A stretch of 64,000 bases of DNA, taken from Alistipes sp. (GTDB lineage: Bacteria > Bacteroidota > Bacteroidia > Bacteroidales > Rikenellaceae). Below, in pieces: positions 29,061 through 36,552 of this stretch (position 1 is the stretch's first letter; each line of letters begins with the position of its first letter). The position numbers and the translations under genes are program-made. The notes below the pieces were generated by a model. That model made no database searches and was not told the DNA's origin. It saw only the letters and a list, made by a program, of their open reading frames with translations. The stretch spans positions 166,947 to 230,946 of the forward strand of contig JAJQED010000017.1 of NCBI GenBank assembly GCA_021201825.1, read 5' to 3'.

Positions 29061-30347
29061 ATGAAAGTCTTTAAATTCGGCGGAGCCTCGGTTCGTTCTG
29101 CGGATGGGGTCCGTAACCTTAAAAATATCCTGTCCGGTTCAGGAGAACGTTTGTTCGTGGTCGTCTCGGCTATGGGCAAGACCACTAACGCGCTTGAAGC
29201 AGTGGTCTCGGCCTTTGTTGCCGGGGAGCGTAAAACTGCCATCGAACAGCTTGGCCGCTCGGAAGAATATCACCGGGAATTATGTTGCGGCCTGTTCACA
29301 AAAGGATTCCCGGATGAGGCCCGGCATTGGTTCGACAAACTTCGCGGTATGCTTAGTATTGAGACGGCAAAGGAAGTGGAATACGACTATTGGTATGACC
29401 GAATCGTGAGCATCGGGGAATTGGTTTCGACTACCATCGTTGCCCGGTACCTCGAGCAGGAGGGGATGAATGTAACCTGGCTCGATATCCGGAAAAATTT
29501 CATCACCGATAACCGCCACCGTGATGCGAATATCCGGCTCGATATTTCAACAAAACTACTTTCCAAAGCCATCCGGGAGGGTAATCCGGAAACCGTATTC
29601 ATTACCCAGGGGTTTATCGGCGCCACGGCCGACGGACAGACCACGACGCTGGGCCGTGAGGGATCGGACTATTCGGCCGCCGTGGCCGCGAATATACTCA
29701 ACGCGGAGAGCCTGACGATATGGAAAGACGTGGACGGGATACTCAATGCCGACCCCAAGTTCTTCACCGGGACGCGGCTAATCCCGGAAATGAACTATCT
29801 CGACGCTATAGAGCTGGCTTACAGCGGCGCACAGGTTATCCACCCAAAAACAATAAAGCCGCTCCAGAACAAGAATATTCCCCTGTTCGTCCGGCCGTTC
29901 GGGAACCCGGGCGCGGTAGGCAGCCGTATCTTTCCCGAGAAAGAGGGCCGGATCGATACCCCGGTGCTTATACTAAAGAAAAACCAGGTGCTTATTTCCG
30001 TACGGCCTAGAGATTTTTCTTTCGTGGTGGAAGACAAACTGCCCGAGATATTCGAACTGGCGCGGATCCATAACATAAAAATCAACCTTATACAAAGTTC
30101 GGCCGTCAACCTCAGTCTTTGCGTGGATAACTGCCGCAGGTTGGAGCGGTTCGGTACGGAACTGCGGAAACAGGGATTCAGGGTGGTTTATAACGAGAGG
30201 CTGGAACTGCTTACCATCCGGGGCTACGACGAGCGGTCATTGGCAAGGCATACGTCTACCGACGGTATTTTCCTGGTGCAGAAGACCCGTCGAAACGCGC
30301 GCATAGTCCGGGCCGAAACCCCGGACGGCTTCTGTCTCGAAATATAA
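29061..30347 (+). CDS. Aspartate kinase
   Basis: Phosphorylates aspartate, the first step to lysine, threonine and methionine. The 428-residue protein begins MKVFKFGGASVRSADGVRNL, carries the catalytic GFIGATADGQTTTLGREGSDYSA segment (the motif TTLGREGSDYSA near residue 198) and WKDVDGILNADPKF, and ends with ACT regulatory domains from about residue 305. It is a mono-functional enzyme without a fused homoserine dehydrogenase. A bidirectional terminator follows the stop. The ACT domains suggest feedback control by an amino acid, which one cannot be read. Confidence 0.94.
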   Translation: MKVFKFGGASVRSADGVRNLKNILSGSGERLFVVVSAMGKTTNALEAVVSAFVAGERKTAIEQLGRSEEYHRELCCGLFTKGFPDEARHWFDKLRGMLSIETAKEVEYDYWYDRIVSIGELVSTTIVARYLEQEGMNVTWLDIRKNFITDNRHRDANIRLDISTKLLSKAIREGNPETVFITQGFIGATADGQTTTLGREGSDYSAAVAANILNAESLTIWKDVDGILNADPKFFTGTRLIPEMNYLDAIELAYSGAQVIHPKTIKPLQNKNIPLFVRPFGNPGAVGSRIFPEKEGRIDTPVLILKKNQVLISVRPRDFSFVVEDKLPEIFELARIHNIKINLIQSSAVNLSLCVDNCRRLERFGTELRKQGFRVVYNERLELLTIRGYDERSLARHTSTDGIFLVQKTRRNARIVRAETPDGFCLEI

Positions 30348-30376
30348 AAATATGGCGGCTCATGGCCGCCATATTT
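30348..30376. terminator. Bidirectional terminator (aspartokinase / secreted protein)
   Basis: Perfect 12-bp stem AAATATGGCGGC / GCCGCCATATTT with five-base loop TCATG, immediately after the aspartokinase stop and four bases before the end of the convergent gene. Confidence 0.85.
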
Positions 30377-30379
30377 TAT

Positions 30380-30937
30380 TTAATCCACTCCGAACGTTGA
30401 AACGATCGTCGCCCTTTCGTCCAGGGCGTTCGGATTACTTACAATTACCCCGTATTCCCCCGCAGGCAGGTTGTCGATAAATAACAGGTAAGAGGATTCC
30501 CCGTATTTCTCGGCCTCGAACATTATGTATTGGAGGTTATTCGATGAATTCCCCTTAAAAGCGTTCGCCGAGGAGAGCTCGGCCTTTCGCTGTTTTTTCT
30601 TTTGTTCCATACGGAAAACGCTCACGATGGACATCGGATCCGATACGTTATCCACGGCTTTGACAATTAGGGTAACCGGGCCAGCAGCGGTCCTGATCGC
30701 GGAACAGCAACCCGGGATGGTCAGTTTGGTATGGACCTTTCCGATCCCGGCAAGGTAGACCCCGGCGCCGGCTTTGGTCTGGAACTGTGGGATAGATTTT
30801 TCCAGTTTCACGGCTTGGGCACCGCTTAAAACGAGATACCCCTCCCCGGCAAATTGCGGTTCGTCTATATCTCCCTGGGCGGCCAACGGCTGTAATACCG
30901 AAGCGGACGCAAACAAAAGCATAATAAGTTTTTTCAT
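30380..30937 (-). CDS. Secreted hypothetical protein
   Basis: Protein of 185 residues that I do not recognise. It has a clear Sec signal peptide (MKKLIMLLFASASVLQPLAAQ) and a mature part rich in beta-type sequence, including GEYGVIVSNPNALDERATIV near the end. A frame extension to 31006 is open, but MKKLIMLL gives the proper signal start and a promoter element lies between the two. Likely periplasmic or outer-membrane-associated. It converges on aspartokinase with a shared terminator and stands alone. Confidence 0.7.
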   Translation of the reverse strand: MKKLIMLLFASASVLQPLAAQGDIDEPQFAGEGYLVLSGAQAVKLEKSIPQFQTKAGAGVYLAGIGKVHTKLTIPGCCSAIRTAAGPVTLIVKAVDNVSDPMSIVSVFRMEQKKKQRKAELSSANAFKGNSSNNLQYIMFEAEKYGESSYLLFIDNLPAGEYGVIVSNPNALDERATIVSTFGVD

Positions 30938-30958
30938 TGCAAGATGAGTTGACTGTGA

Positions 30959-30966
30959 CAAAAGTA
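30959..30966 (-). promoter_or_regulatory. Promoter -7 element TACTTTTG for the secreted protein
   Basis: Exact TAnnTTTG match on the minus strand, 21 bases upstream of the ATG at 30937, supporting that start over the longer frame. Confidence 0.5.
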
Positions 30967-31025
30967 TAAAAAATCGGCATGAAAATATATTTCGAGTTAT
31001 AGCCATCCGGACTGTTAAAATTTAT

Positions 31026-31033
31026 TATCTTTG
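31026..31033 (+). promoter_or_regulatory. Promoter -7 element TATCTTTG for the second MATE gene
   Basis: Exact TAnnTTTG match followed by CG, 42 bases before the ATG at 31076. Confidence 0.5.
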
Positions 31034-31075
31034 CGGTCATTTTTCTTAAATTTTTAGCGCGGAGAGGAGGAAATT

Positions 31076-32446
31076 ATGAAATGGTTCGCTAAATACAGGC
31101 CGCATTACAGGCAGAATCTGGCCCTTGCCGGGCCGGTCGTATTGTCGCAGGTCGGGCAGGTTACGGTCCAGTTGTTCGACAATGCAATGGTGGGCCGTAT
31201 AGGTGCAGGGCCGCTTGCCGCCGTGGGCTTCGGCAGTACCGTGTTTTTCCTGGTATTCATCTTCGTGAACGGCCTTACGATGGGGATCACCCCGCTGGTC
31301 GGTGAGCAGTACTCGAAAGGCAGCCACCGTAACTCGGCGGCATATTTCCAGAATTCACTGATCCTATATCCCTTGCTGGGTGTGGCGGCTTTCCTGTTGT
31401 CACAGGCAATCATTCCGTTGATGTACCATATGGGCCAGCCTACGGAGGTCGTAGATAATGCATTGCCTTATTACAGGTATGTAACCCTGTCGATACTGCC
31501 GTTCATGCTCTTTGCATCGTTCCGGCAATTTTTGGAGGGGGTCGGAAACACCATGGCCAATATGTTCATCATAATTACGGCTAACCTGCTCAATATTTTC
31601 CTTAACTGGGTATTTATATACGGTAACCTCGGCTTCGAGGCTATGGGGGCGGCAGGGGCCGGATTCTCGACGCTGATAGCCAGGATGCTGATGCCGGCGA
31701 TGGCTTTTGCATATTTTTACGGCAAGGACCGCTTCCGGCGTTACTTCCTCTATTTCAGCCGAAGCAATTTTACATGGACCTGGAACCGTGACCTGCTGGG
31801 CCTGGGAACCCCTATAGCCGCTCAAATGATGCTCGAGGGGTCGGCGTTCGCACTGTCGTCGCTTATGATGGGATGGATCGGCGAAAACGAAATAGCCGCC
31901 AACCAGGTTACCATGAGCGTATCGAATTTCGCATTCATGGTAGTCGTAGGGCTCGGGGCTGCCACCACTATCCGGGTAAGCCATGAATATGGCCGGGGGA
32001 ACCTGCGGGAACTTAAAATGGCCGCCAACGCCTCATATCATATTACGCTCGCCTGGAATATACTCTGTGCTTCGTTGTTCGTAATTTTCCGTTACCGGAT
32101 CCCGGCAGCTTTCGTCTCCGATCCGGCCGTGCTGGACCTTGCGTCGCACCTTATTCTGTTCGCGGCGGCTTTCCAGTTTTCGGACGGCCTGCAGTGTATT
32201 TCCATCGGGATCCTGCGTGGGATGCAGGATGTACGGGCCGTTATGTTTATAGCGTTCTTTTCCTACATTGTCGTCAATCTGCCTATCGGGTACTTGTTGG
32301 CATTCGTCCTTGGAATGGGTCCGGGCGGACTGTGGCTCGGGTTCATTATCGGGCTGTCGGTAGCGGCCATGCTCTTGATATCACGCTTCAGGCGTAAGTA
32401 CGGTGCAATGGTATCCGCCGGCCAGAATAATGAAACAGGAAAGTAA
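31076..32446 (+). CDS. MATE family efflux transporter (NorM-like)
   Basis: Inner-membrane protein of 456 residues with about twelve hydrophobic segments. It starts with the NorM-like LALAGPVVLSQVGQVTVQLFD and has the second-repeat sequence LGLGTPIAAQMMLEGSAFAL. This branch differs from the first MATE gene at 9036 and is closer to NorM/MdtK. It probably exports cationic compounds or metabolites with an ion gradient; substrate unknown. Monocistronic by its own promoter and the promoter of the next gene. Confidence 0.92.
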   Translation: MKWFAKYRPHYRQNLALAGPVVLSQVGQVTVQLFDNAMVGRIGAGPLAAVGFGSTVFFLVFIFVNGLTMGITPLVGEQYSKGSHRNSAAYFQNSLILYPLLGVAAFLLSQAIIPLMYHMGQPTEVVDNALPYYRYVTLSILPFMLFASFRQFLEGVGNTMANMFIIITANLLNIFLNWVFIYGNLGFEAMGAAGAGFSTLIARMLMPAMAFAYFYGKDRFRRYFLYFSRSNFTWTWNRDLLGLGTPIAAQMMLEGSAFALSSLMMGWIGENEIAANQVTMSVSNFAFMVVVGLGAATTIRVSHEYGRGNLRELKMAANASYHITLAWNILCASLFVIFRYRIPAAFVSDPAVLDLASHLILFAAAFQFSDGLQCISIGILRGMQDVRAVMFIAFFSYIVVNLPIGYLLAFVLGMGPGGLWLGFIIGLSVAAMLLISRFRRKYGAMVSAGQNNETGK

Positions 32447-32494
32447 GCTCCCTGTTACCGCTGATGCATTACCGGCATCACGGAAAATTTTTGC

Positions 32495-32502
32495 TACCTT
32501 TG
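32495..32502 (+). promoter_or_regulatory. ricT promoter, -7 element TACCTTTG
   Basis: Exact TAnnTTTG match 89 bases upstream of the ricT ATG. It probably drives ricT-gldH-trmB and perhaps the following hydrolase. Confidence 0.5.
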
Positions 32503-32591
32503 TAAAATACGGGTCAACTGCCATGGCGGCCGGGAACGATCCGGCCTTAACGGACATTACCCGTATACTTTAAAATAGCGCAAAGTTAGAG

Positions 32592-33974
32592 ATGGAGTGC
32601 ACAAAAAGTAATAGTTGCTGTTCTCTGGACATGGGGCGCGGATGTAAGTTTTGTAATTGCCAGGACGAAGCCACCGCAGGGATATGCGAGGGATGTTTCA
32701 AGCTCCACGCGACGGACTGGCTGGAAAATATGCCCGAACTCTACCAGAACGATATATTCGAAGTCAGGTTCAAGAACACTCGCCGCAGTTACTACCGCAA
32801 CGTAAATAACCTGCCGCTCAAGCGGGGGGATATCGTCGCCGTGGAAGCCTCCCCCGGCCATGACATTGGGATCGTTTCGCTGACCGGGGATATCGTCGCC
32901 CGGCAGATGAAGCGCGTAGGGTTCAATCCGCAGAACGGCGAATTCAAGAAAATATACCGTAAGGCCAAACCGTACGATATAGAAAAATGGCAGGAGGCCA
33001 TAGCCCTCGAACACGAGACCATGATCCGCTCGCGGCAGATAGCGGCCGATATGGGCCTGAACATGAAGATCGGGGACGTAGAGTACCAGGGGGATAAGAT
33101 CAAGGCCATCTTTTATTATATAGCTGACGAGCGCGTGGACTTCCGGGAACTTATTAAGGTTTTTGCAGACCAGTTCCGGATACGGGTGGAAATGAAACAG
33201 ATAGGTGCGCGACAGGAAGCCGGGCGTATCGGCGGTATCGGGTCCTGCGGCCGCGAGTTGTGTTGCGCGTCCTGGATAGCGAATTTCGTTTCGGTAACCA
33301 CCAACGCCGCCCGTACCCAGGAGATATCGCTCAATCCCCAGAAACTTGCCGGTCAGTGCAGTAAGCTCAAATGCTGCCTTGTTTACGAGCTGGACGATTA
33401 TATCGACGCCCGAAAGGAGTTCCCCCACATAAACCAGCCGCTGCAGGCCCTCGACGGGGAATATTATCTGGTAAAAAGCGACATACTCGCCCGGACGATG
33501 AGCTTCAGTACCAGCCCCGGCGCCATGGCGGGGATGATCACTCTGCCGGTCGATAGGGTCAAAAAGATACTGGAAGTGAACCGCAAAGGCCGAAAGATCG
33601 ACAACATACATGATTTCACTGTCAAGGAGGTCGTTACCGAAGACCCCGGGTTTATAAACGTTATCGGCGAAGAGAGTATCACCCGCTTCGACAAAGCCAA
33701 ACCGGATAAGAACCGGCGGAATAACCGCAATAAGAAGCGCGGAGGCGACCAAGGCGGAGACCACCCCAAACAGGAGGGGCAGCAACGCAACGAAGGAAAC
33801 AGGGACGGTAACGGCGGTAAAAAGAACCGGAATAACCGGCGGTTCGATAAGCCCCGAGGCAACGGCCAGCAAAGCGGTAACGATGGTAACAGCGGCCGGG
33901 AGAACCGCCGCAACCAGGGGCGCAAACCCAACCCCGGCAAACAGCAGGGGCCGAAAGAGGACGGCAACAAATAA
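32592..33974 (+). CDS. ricT: PSP1 domain protein, RicT/YaaT-like
   Basis: Cytoplasmic protein of 460 residues. The N-terminus is cysteine-rich (CTKSNSCC, CKFCNC, CEGC within residues 3-38). The PSP1 domain spans about residues 60-300 and includes the conserved GSCGRELCC (near 217-225) and the KLKCCLVYELDDY segment. The Ric complex of Bacillus carries iron-sulphur clusters and affects RNA maturation; the Bacteroidota role is unproven. The last 95 residues are a low-complexity Asn/Arg/Gly/Lys tail, perhaps RNA-binding. It is followed directly by gldH. Confidence 0.88.
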   Translation: MECTKSNSCCSLDMGRGCKFCNCQDEATAGICEGCFKLHATDWLENMPELYQNDIFEVRFKNTRRSYYRNVNNLPLKRGDIVAVEASPGHDIGIVSLTGDIVARQMKRVGFNPQNGEFKKIYRKAKPYDIEKWQEAIALEHETMIRSRQIAADMGLNMKIGDVEYQGDKIKAIFYYIADERVDFRELIKVFADQFRIRVEMKQIGARQEAGRIGGIGSCGRELCCASWIANFVSVTTNAARTQEISLNPQKLAGQCSKLKCCLVYELDDYIDARKEFPHINQPLQALDGEYYLVKSDILARTMSFSTSPGAMAGMITLPVDRVKKILEVNRKGRKIDNIHDFTVKEVVTEDPGFINVIGEESITRFDKAKPDKNRRNNRNKKRGGDQGGDHPKQEGQQRNEGNRDGNGGKKNRNNRRFDKPRGNGQQSGNDGNSGRENRRNQGRKPNPGKQQGPKEDGNK

Positions 33975-33981
33975 CCCGGCG

Positions 33982-34422
33982 GTGGCGAACATACTTACGA
34001 AGTTTCTTGATTTCCGGGTTCCATTGGCCGCTATGTTCCTCTGCGGTTGTATAACGGACCATACGGAACGGGTAGTGGATACCGATCCTTCCGGTTGGAT
34101 GCCGGGAGACACCGTATGGGTTACCATCGGCAACGTCGACAGCCTTTCACTCCGGAATATATCGGTAATTCTACGAGGGGAAGCGGGTTTGCTTCCGGAG
34201 AAAGTAGATATCGATATTATTACTGTCCGGCCGGACTCGGCCGTCTTTTCGGAATCTTTTACGCTCGACACCAGCCATGGCCGGACCCGTAATAACTATA
34301 CGGAATCCACCATACCTTACCGTTATTCCAACCGACTGGAATACAAGGGTGAGTACCGTTTCGGATTCTTGCCGGCAGTAAAATACCAGGGGATAACCGC
34401 TATCGGAATTAAGCTGGACTGA
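33982..34422 (+). CDS. gldH: Gliding motility lipoprotein GldH
   Basis: Lipoprotein of 146 residues. From GTG at 33982 the protein is VANILTKFLDF then RVPLAAMFLCGC, a signal peptide with lipobox LCGC. The mature part (TDHTERVVDTDPSGWMPGD ... YTESTIPYRYSNRLEYKGEYRF) is the GldH domain. The frame is open upstream into ricT from an ATG at 33883, but that part only mirrors the repetitive ricT tail in another frame. GldH is needed for gliding in Flavobacterium; in non-gliding Bacteroidales it is retained with an unclear envelope role. Confidence 0.78.
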   Translation: MANILTKFLDFRVPLAAMFLCGCITDHTERVVDTDPSGWMPGDTVWVTIGNVDSLSLRNISVILRGEAGLLPEKVDIDIITVRPDSAVFSESFTLDTSHGRTRNNYTESTIPYRYSNRLEYKGEYRFGFLPAVKYQGITAIGIKLD

Positions 34423-34433
34423 CAGCATTATAA

Positions 34434-35156
34434 ATGGGAAAGAACAAACATAAACGGTTCCAGGAGAATCTCACTTTCGGCCACCTAATACAGCCCCCGT
34501 TCGAAGAAATATTCCGCAAGGACCATAAGCTCAAGGGGCGGTGGCGGGAGGATTTTTTCGGTAACGATAACCCCGTCATACTGGAATTGGGGTGCGGGCG
34601 GGGCGAGTATACCGTGGCTCTGGGAGAGATGTTTCCGGAGGTGAATTTTATCGGTGTGGATATTAAAGGCGCACGGATGTGGCGTGGGGCGAAGACGGCA
34701 ACGGAAAATGCTATGCCTAACGTTGCGTTCGTCCGAACACGGATCGAATTTGTAAATTCGTTCTTTGGGCGGGACGAGGTGGACGGCATCTGGATCACGT
34801 TTCCCGATCCGCAATTAAAGAAAAACCGGGTTAAAAAAAGGCTCACTTCGCCAGCGTTTCTCGGGATATATTCGCAGTTTTTGCGGGCGGACGCCCCGGT
34901 ACACCTTAAGACCGACTGCCTCCACCTGCACCAATATACCAAAGCCGTGGCCCAAGTGAACGGTTTGGAGATAATCAGTTCATGCGATGATATTTACGGC
35001 AAGGGACAGGCTGACGAGGTGTTGTCCGTGAAAACGACCTACGAGACCAAATTCCTGGCGGCCGGGTCGGCAATAACGCACCTTTGTTTTAAATTACATC
35101 ACAAAAATGTTTACCTTGCCCCGGATTTCGAGCCGGATAATGCATTAACTTTATAG
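34434..35156 (+). CDS. trmB: tRNA (guanine-N7)-methyltransferase
   Basis: SAM-dependent enzyme of 240 residues that methylates G46 of tRNAs. The SAM-binding LELGCGRGEYTVAL is near residue 44, NFIGVDIKGARM follows, and the TrmB-specific DGIWITFPDPQLKKNRVKKR is near residue 120. The start MGKNKHKRFQEN is a basic N-terminus usual for the family. It begins 11 bases after gldH and is likely part of the ricT-gldH-trmB unit. Confidence 0.95.
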   Translation: MGKNKHKRFQENLTFGHLIQPPFEEIFRKDHKLKGRWREDFFGNDNPVILELGCGRGEYTVALGEMFPEVNFIGVDIKGARMWRGAKTATENAMPNVAFVRTRIEFVNSFFGRDEVDGIWITFPDPQLKKNRVKKRLTSPAFLGIYSQFLRADAPVHLKTDCLHLHQYTKAVAQVNGLEIISSCDDIYGKGQADEVLSVKTTYETKFLAAGSAITHLCFKLHHKNVYLAPDFEPDNALTL

Positions 35157-35187
35157 CCCGGACACCCGGACATAAACCCGTTTTACG

Positions 35188-35973
35188 ATGATAAGGCGCT
35201 ACGGTCAATACCCTTACACGGCGGCCCTCATACATGGAGGCCCCGGGGCTGCGGGTTCGCTGGGCTGCGTTGCCAAGAAATTGGGCGAGCAGGGATACGG
35301 CATTCTGGAACCGTTCCAGACCGGGTATTCCATCGCCACCCTTATCAAGGAACTGGAGGCCCAGCTTAGGAGCAAGACCCGCCAGCCGATCTACCTTGTG
35401 GGTCACTCCTGGGGATCATGGCTCTCGCTTATCTTCGCCTCCCAATATCCGGACGCCGTCAAAGGGCTGGTATTGATAGGGTGCGCGCCGTTCGATGAGA
35501 AATACCTATCGCATATCACCACGGCCCGGATGAAGAAATTCAGTCCGCAAGAGAAAGAACTTTACGAGAAACTGGTTATCGAGGTTACCGAGAGCTGTTG
35601 CGAAACAAATTTTACCAAGCACCTGCTGGACGTAATTAACCGGGTAGACAATTTCGACCCTGTAGAATGCCGGGAGTGCGGAATCGCTGATATGAATTTC
35701 GACCAGCGGGCCTATAACATCGTTTGGGCCGAGGCGCTCAGGCTTCGCCGTAGCGGCGGCTTCGCGGAGATAATTTCACAGGTAAAATGCCCCATCCATA
35801 TTATACACGGGTATAACGATCCCCATCCTTACTACGCCATCGAAGAATACCTTAAAGAATGCCAGGTGGATTATTACAGTTCCATACTCGACAACTGCGG
35901 CCATTATCCTTTCCATGAAAAGGCCTGTACGGATAAGTTTTATGATATCCTGTCCAAGATTTTCGCCCGGTAA
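35188..35973 (+). CDS. Alpha/beta hydrolase
   Basis: Cytoplasmic alpha/beta-fold enzyme of 261 residues. It starts near the oxyanion motif IHGGPGAAGS and carries the nucleophile elbow VGHSWGSWL, the acid region IHGYNDPH and the base NCGHYPFHE. The HGGPG motif recalls proline iminopeptidases, but the protein is shorter and substrate is unknown. It follows trmB by 31 bases and may be the last gene of that unit. Confidence 0.85.
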   Translation: MIRRYGQYPYTAALIHGGPGAAGSLGCVAKKLGEQGYGILEPFQTGYSIATLIKELEAQLRSKTRQPIYLVGHSWGSWLSLIFASQYPDAVKGLVLIGCAPFDEKYLSHITTARMKKFSPQEKELYEKLVIEVTESCCETNFTKHLLDVINRVDNFDPVECRECGIADMNFDQRAYNIVWAEALRLRRSGGFAEIISQVKCPIHIIHGYNDPHPYYAIEEYLKECQVDYYSSILDNCGHYPFHEKACTDKFYDILSKIFAR

Positions 35974-36060
35974 ATACCTCCAGGTTAACGGCTGATCCGC
36001 TTCCGGCATTTAATCCGATCGCGAAAAAAACACAATTTTCTTTTTTATAATTGTAATATT

Positions 36061-36090
36061 TTTGGTTTTTGAAAAAATGCCCTATATTTG
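36061..36090 (+). promoter_or_regulatory. tRNA-Asn promoter, TTTG (-33) and TATATTTG (-7)
   Basis: TTTG at 36061-36064 and TATATTTG at 36083-36090, 18 bases apart: the best complete match to the Bacteroidota promoter in this window, as expected for a stable RNA. Confidence 0.7.
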
Positions 36091-36096
36091 CACACC

Positions 36097-36154
36097 GAAA
36101 CGGCAGGATGCCCGCCCGTAAGGGCAGTAACCGTAAGTTACGGACAGCCGTTTC
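36097..36154 (+). other. Structured leader of the tRNA-Asn transcript
   Basis: Between the promoter and the tRNA the RNA can fold with an outer 8-bp stem GAAACGGC / GCCGTTTC (36097-36104, 36147-36154) enclosing two hairpins: GCCC-GTAA-GGGC (36114-36125) and GTAAC-CGTAA-GTTAC (36127-36141). This is a three-way-junction shape. It may simply be the 5' leader removed in tRNA processing. Confidence 0.4.
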
Positions 36155-36164
36155 AAAATAAAAT

Positions 36165-36238
36165 TCCTCTTTAGCTCAGTTGGTTAGAGCACCTGACTGT
36201 TAATCAGGGGGTCCAAGGTTCAAGTCCTTGAAGAGGAG
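36165..36238 (+). tRNA. tRNA-Asn (GTT)
   Basis: Cloverleaf of 74 bases. The acceptor arm TCCTCTT (36165-36171) pairs with AAGAGGA (36231-36237), the anticodon arm CCTGA-CTGTTAA-TCAGG gives anticodon GTT, and the T arm contains GTTCAAGTC. The CCA end is not encoded. A strong terminator follows. Confidence 0.95.
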
Positions 36239-36242
36239 CAGG

Positions 36243-36284
36243 AAATAAGCGTTGAAAATGATATTTTCAACGCTTATTTTTTTG
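36243..36284 (+). terminator. tRNA-Asn terminator
   Basis: Near-perfect 17-bp hairpin AAATAAGCGTTGAAAAT / ATTTTCAACGCTTATTT with a three-base centre, running into a T tract. Confidence 0.85.
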
Positions 36285-36552
36285 TCCGTAGACAGACGAA
36301 TCTTTCTCCCCTACCCGTTATATTAAAAATGGGAAAAACCTGTATTTTAGATACTTATAAATATTTAAACCGCAAACATACATCGATTCATATATTGAAT
36401 AAATCCTTACAGGGATTGACTTTTTGATATACCGCAACAAACCGGACAGAGTATTTTAAACGATATATCCGATATAAATTTTTGCCGCCGGAGTTGTTCA
36501 CGGGTATTTATACTATATTTGTTATCGACGCTCCCTTTGACCCGAACGTTAT
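36285..36552. other. AT-rich intergenic region ahead of the sensor-regulator
   Basis: No gene is visible here. The region is AT-rich compared with its surroundings and contains the promoter at 36494-36521. It may hold binding sites for the regulator; I could not identify a convincing repeat or palindrome. Confidence 0.4.
36494..36521 (+). promoter_or_regulatory. Sensor-regulator promoter, TTG (-33) and TATATTTG (-7)
   Basis: TTG at 36494-36496 and TATATTTG at 36514-36521, 17 bases apart. Predicted start near 36528, about 25 bases before the ATG. Confidence 0.55.

Noticed and set aside
32586..34271. 561-residue minus-strand open frame
   Set aside because: It lies opposite ricT and gldH, caused by their codon pattern and the repetitive ricT tail; no start signal or family match.
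36097..36154. T-box or metabolite riboswitch
   Set aside because: It precedes a tRNA, not a protein gene, and lacks T-box specifier and antiterminator sequence.
36165..36552. tRNA-Asn as attachment site of an integrated element carrying the PUL
   Set aside because: No integrase and no repeat of the tRNA 3' end was seen in the window, though the far end of the region is cut by the sequence end.
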